Positions 56,148-64,000 of a stretch of DNA of 64,000 bases are shown piece after piece. Below the pieces are notes generated by a model, which saw only the letters and a list, made by a program, of their open reading frames with translations, was not told where the DNA came from and searched no databases. The position numbers and the translations under genes are program-made. Source of the stretch: Schizophyllum amplum (lineage: Eukaryota > Basidiomycota > Agaricomycetes > Agaricales > Schizophyllaceae); contig VDMD01000037.1 in NCBI GenBank assembly GCA_007026445.1, positions 62,001 through 126,000 of the forward strand, read 5' to 3'. The stretch's first letter is position 1, and the number at the start of each line of letters is the position of its first letter.

Positions 56148-57600
56148 TTGAGTCTATATAGTTGATGATAACGGCTGCAACGTCGACGGAATGTGGGGGG
56201 TTTGCAACTTTGAAGGAGATGAAAGTTCGGGACAAGTCTTAAACAAGAAATAAGGGGGTCGGGCCCTCGGCCCGGCACTATCGCCGGTCAACGTGTTTCA
56301 TAAAAGCCGTCCATTGTTCTCCCCAAAAACCTGTTGTACATACGCCGCCAGCCGTAGGCGCTTCTACAGGGCCCCATGCTCTCACCACGCAGCTCGGTTG
56401 AGACATGGGCAGCCGAAGGGCGCCAGGAGCCAGGCCACAGCCGTGATTGTCGACCTTCAGCGCCGAGGCGACGCCGAGAGGCCCATCATCAACACATCAT
56501 GCATGACGGATGCCAAATGATCCCCCTCCTTTGTCGCGTGTTCCCTGCGTGGCCGCTGCAACAAAGACGTCGAACATTCCAGCTGATGAGCGCGACTTGG
56601 ACTGACCGCAGGAAGAGGGGGAAAGAGACCAAAGACGTAGTGGTCTCGAATGCTGAGGGCCCGCAAGCTTGCAACGGATTGACGGTGAAGTGATTGATCG
56701 TTCAATACACCCATCCATAGGTGCGGGCATGGGGAGCCAAGGTAGGATTAGGAAGACCTTGGGAAGACGATTAGCGACGTGTGATCTGTCAGGCGGAAGG
56801 CTCACATTGCCATCCAGTCGACCCTTCACGCTGTTGAGCATAGTCCACAAAACGTCATGCATGTCCCTTTCAACTTGCTATTTCAGCCGTCCGATGACCA
56901 GGAGGCAGTGGGACTCGACAGCACAATGAGAATCATCCAACAAAAAACAAAGGGCCTAGCGAAGATATCTTGAAGTCATGAGGCCGCTCCTGCGCGAAAT
57001 TCCCAGAGTCGCAGTCGTGCTTCGATCTCGTGAGGACGCGCGTCGCAGAGGAGAAGGGTTTGTATAGGCTGGGCAGGACCGTCCGCAGTTGGCCACGGAC
57101 GACAAAGATGTACGGGCTCCCCGGTCGATATTGCGGTAGCAGGTGGAGGCAGTTGGAAAGTATGTGAAGCCAAATGTGGCCTGGGTATGGCTTCAGTATC
57201 GCAAACACAAACCGGCAAAGCCTTGCAAGACGCGTCAGCATGAATTCGGCAAAGGAACCTAACGACGCACTTTGTATATCTCATAGCGCTAATTCAAAAT
57301 GGCTCTTGTGTAAAGCCACACAAGTGGTTGTAGCCAGACCAGAGCCAGACATCGTCGAAGAGACCAAGGGACCGATGGCAAAGGTTGCGTGTTGCTTCGT
57401 TGGTATGCATGTTCGCCCGTATTTCTCTGCAATCCACCCGTATCCAAGGCCATGAGTCCAAGATCTTTCAGAAACAGAAGCAAAGAGACATAGAAGAAGG
57501 GATGGTGGCAGGCGAGTTGTGGACATGCGCGTTGCAGGAGAGAAGGAGCGTCTGACGCGTGACCGCAGGAAGTAACGGCTCACGAGGACCCCCGGCAACT
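56148..57600. other. gene-poor stretch upstream of the repeat/MITE zone
   Basis: About 1.45 kb with short ORFs only and no recognised domain. The first few hundred bases should include the OTU gene promoter. No repeat structure was noted before 57.6 kb. Confidence 0.45.
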
Positions 57601-57604
57601 CACC

Positions 57605-58335
57605 AAAACCTCCGATCCTAGTGCGACGATTTTGCCTCTTCAAAACCCTCCTTGTTCGATCCCAGTGCGACGATCCAGCGCTGATCTGCACGGTATGTCT
57701 GATCCTGAGTGCGACGGTTGGGGCCAGTCATATGCCATGTTCGATCCATGGTGCGACGAACCGTGAGCATATACTGTAGCGTTTCGACCGGCAGTTCACG
57801 TCATGCGTCACGGAGGCCCTTGAACTGAACTCAACGGGCAACCGTCATGCGTCACGGATGGCAACGAACTGGAAAAAATATTCGAATTTTGACATTATTT
57901 TCCCGAAATTCTCTTTTGACCTTGAAAACGTGTGCATTTGGCTGTTTTATGCCGGCTTTACCACTTAAAAAGCGCCAAAAAGCGCTTTTAAGCCCTAAAA
58001 ATGAACTTCTCTAAATTAATCACACCCGGGCCGGGCCCGTGAACTGGGAAATGGGGCAGTTCAAACCGTCACACGTCACACCCAGCGAACTGGCGGTCGA
58101 AACGCTACAGTATCTGGGGGCCCACAACGAAGGAACCCCCCAAGCGCTCACAAACTACGCTTGGCACGGGTCGCCCCCAATTACAGCTTTCCCGCCCCCA
58201 GTCACAGCTTCATCTGAGGTGCGTCGCCAGCGACCTTCGATCCTGAGTGCGACGAAAAGTATGCCTTTGAGATCAATGTTAGATCCTAATGCGACGGAAA
58301 GACACCAAAAGTCCGAAAATACGTGCGACGAAATT
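57605..58335. repeat. 43-44 bp tandem repeat with GATCC...AGTGCGACG core, split by a MITE
   Basis: Copies of (T)CGATCC(n)AGTGCGACG start near 57613, 57658, 57701 and 57744, a 43-45 base period. The array stops at the MITE ending near 58110 and resumes near 58238 and 58282, with a partial CGTGCGACGAAATT near 58322. Spacers between cores are variable. The core is conserved while spacers diverge, which suggests selection on, or recent amplification of, the core. Confidence 0.8.
57774..58110. mobile_element. TA-flanked MITE, 337 bp, inside the tandem repeat
   Basis: Terminal inverted repeats CTGTAGCGTTTCGACCG (G/C) CAGTTC match over 24 bp with one mismatch. Flanking TA is present on both sides (57772-57773 and 58111-58112), consistent with a TA target duplication as in Tc1/mariner-type elements. 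The interior is AT-rich in the middle and contains two direct copies of GTCATGCGTCACGGA. No coding sequence is present. The symmetry extends one further base on each side (A/T). Confidence 0.82.
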
Positions 58336-58371
58336 GGCGGAAAACACCGTTTTTGGGATCGGACCTTTCTG

Positions 58372-58912
58372 TAGTGTTGCCGCTGAGCGCGCGTCGAGCT
58401 GGCTTAAGCTCCCGATCGGTCAGCTTAAGCCGGCTTAAGCCGAGCCAGCTTAAGTTGAGCTTAAGCGCGCGCGCCCCGCGCCGCTGTGCAGTGTGCAGCT
58501 GCAGCTTGCATGACCCGCCTTTGGCGTGAGTCTGACGCATTGAGAGAGGACAGTCAGCTTACTGTAATTTACGGTAGAGAGTAACGCTGAGTAGGCTCAA
58601 CATCGCCACTCTGACTCGGCCCAACGGCAGATTAAATAGTATGCTTTTTACGGTTGGAAGATGCGTGGAATTTCGATGTGCAGCCGCTTCGCGTAAGGAC
58701 ATGGTACAGACATCGGTGTAGGTATAAGCTGAGAGCATCCCCTGGTGCTGGCTCCTCAGCTGGCAGTCGCCGCCAGCCACGTCCGGGCCACGCGAGGCTT
58801 GAGCTCGCGCTTGAGTGGAGCACGCTTAAGCTGGCTTAAGCCGCTCCACCTGCCTTATACGGCGCTCAAGCGGCGCTCACGCTTAAGCCAGCTCAGCTCA
58901 GCGGCAACACTA
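58372..58912. mobile_element. non-autonomous hAT-type element (MITE), 541 bp
   Basis: Terminal inverted repeats begin TAGTGTTGCCGCTGAGC at 58372 and end with the complement at 58912. The element is flanked by an identical 8-bp duplication CCTTTCTG at 58364-58371 and 58913-58920. Its first 11 bases (TAGTGTTGCCG) are the same as those of the element at 7028-7541, but the rest differs. Subterminal zones hold many GGCTTAAGC/GCTTAAGCC words. No coding sequence. Confidence 0.93.
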
Positions 58913-59417
58913 CCTTTCTGCGCATTGCCGGGGGTCCTGGCTCACGTCACTCCTCGGCGTCCGCCGAAGTTCCCGTCAACTTTTTGGCTGGCGAAGACTC
59001 ACGATGATCCTTCATGCATCATGACTGAGGGTCAGAATTGGACTCGGGAAAGCGCGGTATGGGTCTCTTTTCTGTCACTGTCTCGATCGGAGCATTTTGC
59101 GTAGAGCATGCACTCGATTGAAGAGGCGAAGATTTCAAGTCCGATACTGCCAGTGCCGCCAGGGCTTGCATATGCAGAGTAGGTAAGTCAAGCACAACTC
59201 CATTGTATAAGAGCTGATTTGAACCGTCTTTAGATCTGCCTCACATGCGCGCTGAATGACAAGCGCACCTCTGTCCAACATGTGACTCAGATTGCGACCA
59301 GACGCGGTAATACAAGGCGACGCCCGCACAATTGGTCTCATTCTTGTCTCCCGCCACCATCTTCCCCTGCCATCCAGTTCCCTGCTTTCGGCCACAGACG
59401 CACCCCGATTGCTCTAC

Positions 59418-61400
59418 ATGCCCACCGTCGACGAGACGCGTGCTGCCGTAGGCGAGCCCGATACTCGCGCTGCCACAGACGAGCCGGAGGCTCATACGGC
59501 CGCGCCCGAGGTTCAAAGGCGGCCCTCGACAGCCGCGCGTTGGCAGGCTAATGCATGGGAAGACTACGCCCGCCGCCTGTCGTTCGCAATCGCCGCTGCG
59601 GGCCCGCCGCCCTCCAGCGGGGCGCGGGAGACAGCCGACGCCATATTCTCGCCGTAGGCCTCACGCTCTGCGGAGGGGCATACTTCCAGGATCTCCGGCG
59701 CGCATTCGCGAACGCCCGCCGTGCTCTCGCGGCGGTCAAGAATAAGGTGGATGAAAGCGAGGCCGCCCTCATATATGTGTGACAGTGGGGCATCCTGTTC
59801 CAGCTCGGAAGATAGGTGTAAGGCGTCGCGGATCGCGTATGAACTTCCAAGGTACATACATTCTCCTCCAGTGTACGTACATCCACTCAGACCCGTCTAC
59901 AGCGTCGTTCCTGGCCTCCCCGACCCTTCGCGTTCCATGGGCACTTTTGTGAACGGACGCACCGCAAACGACGGAAAAGTTGTACTGATCGCGGAGTCAT
60001 TTTGGACGAGCTTTCGCTTCGCCGATCGACATCCCCCAGGGGCCATAGCACCTCTCCCGGGGACCAGCGCGCACCCGCGTACAGACGGTCGACGGCCCCA
60101 TCTCCTTCCCCTTCTGCCCACCGAGAGAACGCGGCCCGTCATCGATCTGAGGTTGAGCGCAACAAGCGTCAGAACGAGGTTGCGCGAATTCAGCGCCAGC
60201 AGACGGAGTCGCGCACGAAGGTCTGTGCAGAAACCTCGCTTGCAGCAGAAGACAAGGCCGCTCGGAGGGACGCGGCAGGTCATCGTCGCTTCGCCCTCCT
60301 TCTCCTGTTCCCCAAGACTGTCGGTTGCTCGATGGGATCCAGCTTCATATTCCGGTGCCATTCGACATCCCTTCAACCGACTCGCCCATCCCAATCGACT
60401 TGCCCATTCCAATCAGCACGCCCATCCTAACTGAGTCGCCCACAGGCGCCATCTCGCCGACACTTTCCGAGCTTCCGCTATTTGACGACGTCCTTCGCGA
60501 TGGGTCACTCCTGTATCCGACGTCGCCATTCCCTACGAGCCAAGACGTGGGCTCGCTCTCGCCAGCAACGTCTGTTGTGTCCGTATTCCGCGACGTAGCG
60601 CCCGGCAATGCATCGTCAGATGTGCAGTTGTCGGTCGAGAATCCTACGCCGCCACTCACAGAAGAGCGTCCGCCTTCGCAGCCCGCCGCTCAGCCTCTGC
60701 GGTCTGGCTTGCCGTACTTTTCACGCGAGCTGGACGCGTGGGCCGCCAAGCAGGAGAAGCCCCCGCCGTCCAAATCGTACCAGCCAAACCTTCCGCTAAA
60801 CGCCAGGTGTCCCTGGAGACGCGCCAGCCACGATATCCGTCGCCAAACCGTCCATCATCCATCTGGTCCGACCGGCCGGCAGGCATAAGGTCAGCAACAA
60901 GACCGCGTCATACAGTGCAGTCGCGACTCCCAACTCTGCCCGACAAGCGCGTACGGTCGATTCGTCGTCGAAGCAGCGCCTGTCTACCAGCAGGCCCACA
61001 GTTGGCAGCATGATCCTCGCAGACTTGCCCATCCAAGCCGTGTCTGCGGGGCGGCTCACATTCGCGGACTTGGGCGCAGGATATCGTCTTCGACCCAATC
61101 CGGGGCAAATGTACAGCCCTAACCCCGGGCTAACGTCCGACTTTGCAACCGAACAGACCTGCGATTCTGACGATTCCTTCGACTCGCTGTTCGGTATGCT
61201 CCCTAGTACTTGCAGCTCCTGCGCCAACGCTGATGCTAGGCGTTCTAGATGAGATCACAGATCAGAATGTGCAAGGTCCTTCCACGAGTGGTATCTTGGC
61301 TCGCGATGATATCGGGGTGGGCCGTCGTCGCAAGGCTTCGCTGGACAACATACTCCAGGTTGGCGTGCAGCGCCCGGCGAAGCGCATAAGAATGCAATGA
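59418..61400 (+). CDS. uncharacterised Ser/Pro-rich family, copy 2
   Basis: Starts MPTVDETRAAVGEPDTRA at 59418. Motif 1 is NAWEDYARRLSFAIAAAGPP P, motif 2 is DLRRAFANARRALAAVKNKV, and a charged coil contains EVERNKRQNEVARIQRQQTE. Motif 3 is LLDGIQLHIPVPFDIPSTDS, followed by long Ser/Pro-rich sequence and a basic C-terminus (RRRKASLDNILQVGV then RPAKRIRMQ) ending at 61400. A predicted nuclear signal fits the end. Motif 1 and motif 2 lie in different frames, and further breaks occur near 60200-60320, 60800 and 61200. Either the assembly has indels, there are unrecognised introns, or the copy is decaying. A TATA-like TATAAG lies near 59206. No known function. Confidence 0.5.
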
Positions 61401-62101
61401 AAAAGGTACATCTTCTTTCTGCCAGCCTCGTCTAGTCTACGTGCTGATTTGCTGGTAGGACTCGAGAGTCAAGGCAGGGTCGCCGCAAGGATGGTGTGCG
61501 CTTCGGCTCTTCAGCAATCTATATAGCATCGTGCGTACGTGCGTGTGTAACTGCTGTGTTCTGCCTTGTATCGAACTTCGTACTTCCAGGCCAGTTGCCT
61601 TTCATTTCACTGCTGGGGCGTGACTGTAACCACGCTCACGCTCTTCGGCATTCGCCGTCGTCACAGCCGAAGTTCAAGTTGCGACGGTTCATCATGATTT
61701 CCGCTCAGACTTGGCGCATTGACAACATTGAGCAGGTGATGGAGAAAGTACGGCAGAGTACCCTACTCTATCATCGGGGTGCGATCCGCCGTCTTCATAC
61801 GCTCCGCATGTTTCCAGTCTAGAGTCGGACGTTGGAAGTACTTCAGGCGAGCAGCCCTGAATAGGAAACAGTAGCCTGGGCCTGCATCTGATATGCGCCA
61901 GGGGCAGACTCAGAGGGGGAAACTAGCGCGGACTCCGTCCCTCTGACACGCGCGCAGCGCAGCCTTCTGAATGACGAGTCGGCATGTGACCGTGACCTGA
62001 CGCGGCGGTACGCCGACTCGAGCGCGCACTGTCCTTTGCCCCCACATATCCCATCTCTATATCATCAGCTTTCCTGGAACGGCATCGAGCCATACGTATA
62101 G
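61401..62101. other. intergenic spacer between novel-family copies 2 and 3
   Basis: About 700 bases. One open frame (61496-61822, about 108 codons) shows no domain or motif, and I do not call it. The final part should contain the promoter and leader of copy 3, which like copy 2 has its start codon shortly after a pyrimidine-rich stretch. Confidence 0.4.
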
Positions 62102-64000
62102 ATGCCCTCCATCGACGAAATTGTGCTGCTGCGAACTCGGAGAAGGACTCAACGATGGCCAGCTGGACAGCGAGCGTGTGGGAAGATTACGCTCGTCGTC
62201 TATCGTACGCAATGGCGGCGGCAGGACCGCCTCCATCGACAACGGATCGGGGATCAAGCCATGTCCTTCAAGCCGCTTATCGCACCATAACGACACCAGA
62301 GGATTCCGACGGCGTACGCACGACGACGCTCGGCACTCATTTGCGAACGCCCGTCGTGCCCTCCAAGCGATAAAGGACAATCTAGGTGACGCTCAATGCT
62401 CCCTCGATTCCGCAGAGGCTGCGTATACTCGCGGACTCGAAGCCAACTCAGGACTGGGAACGGACGGGAGGTGCTACAACTGATGGATGTACCGGGCCGA
62501 AGGTACGTCCATTACTTCTGTGCGTATGCAAGCTCAGTCATAGTACACCACTGTCTAGCGCCGACCCATGCAGCTCCGGCTCTCATCCATGCTCCACCGT
62601 TTCCAGCGTTCTACGCCGGACCACATTTTATCCCAACATTCTGCGCCACAAACGAGCATTCCGCAGACAACCCCCCCAACTCAGCGATCATCTCCCCTGC
62701 CGACAGTCCCTTGGAAGACCCGTCCTACGGCTCCCCTCATGCATTGGACGAGACGGCGCATGACGTATTCCACACCTTCCCTCTACCCGCTCTCTCAAAG
62801 TCACCATCGGCGGTGCATGAGCAACTTGACGAACATCTGGTATTCGACGAGCTCTCGCTCAGCCTATCGACGCTGTCCGGAGGTAGACGCGACCAGAGCG
62901 GATCCATAGACCACGGCAGAGAGTTGGCGATGGCGTCCCCTTCTCGCAGTCCTGCAGCTGCGTTCTTGTTGATGCAGCACCCGAAGAAACACGGCAACGC
63001 GAAGAAGCTGACGAAGGATACGACGGCTTACAAGCCGTAGGGGTGACTGCGGAATCCTCCTCCGAGGATGAGCGGATGCGCCGGTTACGGGAGGCGACCG
63101 CGCGGGTCTGGGCGGACAAGCTGCGCGCTCGCGAAGCTGCAGCTGATCAGATTCGCCAACGACGCGCTGCTGAGGCGGAGGTGCAGTCGTCGCGCGACAC
63201 TGTGCAGCCTGGCCGAAGTCTGCTCGATAGGATCCAGCTCCCGCTCCCTGTACCGCAATGGGCGACTACTTCAAGCTCGAGTTACGACGAGGAGCTGGGC
63301 CCTCCCGGCACGCCGATGTTATTTGGCGAAACCCTGGCTTACAATGACCATACGTCCGACCGACCATCGCCGGTCAAGTCACCCACACCCTTGCCTAGGA
63401 CGCCTGAAGCGTCCTTTGGGGGGGATCTCGCAAGCCCCTTCCCATCGCCAATCCTAACAGAAGGCTTGGGCCGTCCACTTCAAGTAGCGACTCTGGAGCA
63501 AGCCGAAATCTATGTTAGACGACCTTCCGCACCTCATGTGGAGCCGACTCTCGCGGACTATTTACCCTCTCCAGCACCTGAGGCTGTCTCGCCTCCATGT
63601 ACTCGTTCTATGACGCAGGATCCTGATATTGGTACGCAGATCCTGCTTCTTGCTTCCACCGCCTACCAATTTCGCATCTAGACATCCTCTCACCGACAGT
63701 ATCGATGACAGCGCTCTTCGATGAAAGTTCGACGTTCTGTGCATCCCCACCAATCGTGACCTCGCCATCCCTCGCCGCCGACCGAAGTGTCGACGGTGTC
63801 CTCTCGCCAGGGGCAGCGCTCGTCACGCCAGTCTACCAAGATCTACAAGCACATCATGCAACGCCCACATCCCCGTCTACGTCAACACCAGTCGCAGGGG
63901 CCGCCATCATGGTGGTGCAGTGGCGCGGAGGCACAGGCAGAAGACAACCTCCCCATACCAGAGGATTGCACGAGAAGTGTTGGAGATCAGACCGGAGCCT
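62102..64000 (+). CDS. uncharacterised Ser/Pro-rich family, copy 3 (runs off the window)
   Basis: The start MPSIDEI at 62102 matches copy 2 (MPTVDE). Motif 1 (SVWEDYARRLSYAMAAAGPP P) is read from the frame of ATG 62155, and motif 2 (HSFANARRALQAIKDNLGDA) is in another frame. A Pro/Ser-rich central region follows, then a charged coil (MRRLREATARVWADKLRARE) and motif 3 (GRSLLDRIQLPLPVPQ), with Ser/Pro-rich sequence open to the window end. Frame changes occur near 62110-62150, 62280-62320, 62960 and 63670. Motifs 1-3 have the same order as in copy 2. The copy is truncated by the window, not shown to be truncated in the genome. Confidence 0.5.

Noticed and set aside
57640..57680. GTTCGATCCCA resembling a tRNA T-arm
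   Set aside because: It is part of the 43-44 bp repeat. No acceptor stem, anticodon arm or 3' pairing is present.
57605..58335. CRISPR array
   Set aside because: The repeats are short, unequal and in a fungal nuclear genome; there are no uniform spacers and no cas genes.

Overview
This window is nuclear DNA of a filamentous basidiomycete, most likely a wood- or litter-inhabiting Agaricomycete. The evidence is GC-rich, intron-dense genes with 45-70 base GT-AG introns, CT-rich leaders, short intergenic spaces and a typical fungal housekeeping set. No rRNA, tRNA, CRISPR array, viral gene or toxin gene was recognised.

Layout. 0.5-6.8 kb: a small ORF with a PP1-docking-like motif, the AP-1/AP-2 beta adaptin, and a secreted GH30 endo-beta-1,6-glucanase. 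7.0-8.3 kb: two non-autonomous DNA transposons with clear target-site duplications. 8.5-16.0 kb: a MYND-finger gene and its decayed inverted paralogue enclose glycogen phosphorylase. 16.5-25.7 kb: an MFS transporter and an SHPRH/Irc20-like SNF2-RING ATPase. 26.6-32.1 kb: a UbiA-family membrane enzyme and a FAD monooxygenase, a possible terpenoid or meroterpenoid pair. 32.7-35.9 kb: Ste12-type regulator with two C2H2 fingers. 36-38.5 kb: gene-poor, with a degenerate CTAAGGCT repeat. 38.6-40.4 kb: divergent SRP9 and an STF2/HABP4-like gene. 40.6-41.7 kb: three copies of a roughly 300 bp repeat, each carrying a GCCCGGGC palindrome. 41.8-48.0 kb: OCRL-type inositol 5-phosphatase and Atg22, head to head. 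48.4-51.1 kb: an orphan gene and a mitochondrial 2-oxodicarboxylate carrier with a 5-nt exon. 51.6-64 kb: three members of an unrecognised gene family on the same strand, interrupted by an OTU protease gene and a repeat/transposon zone holding a 43-44 bp tandem repeat, a TA-flanked MITE and a second hAT-type MITE.

Frame integrity is uneven. The adaptin, GH30, Atg22, carrier and SRP9 models splice cleanly. The UbiA, OCRL-like, MFS and FAD monooxygenase genes showed no break, but I did not re-splice every junction. Glycogen phosphorylase, the SHPRH-like gene, the Ste12 3' end and the novel family contain single-base frame breaks inside otherwise conserved sequence. These are either base-level assembly errors or real decay, and reads or RNA would decide. 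The strongest candidates for something undescribed are the three-member gene family with its shared motifs, the MITE set with shared hAT ends, and the micro-exon/GC-AG splicing features.
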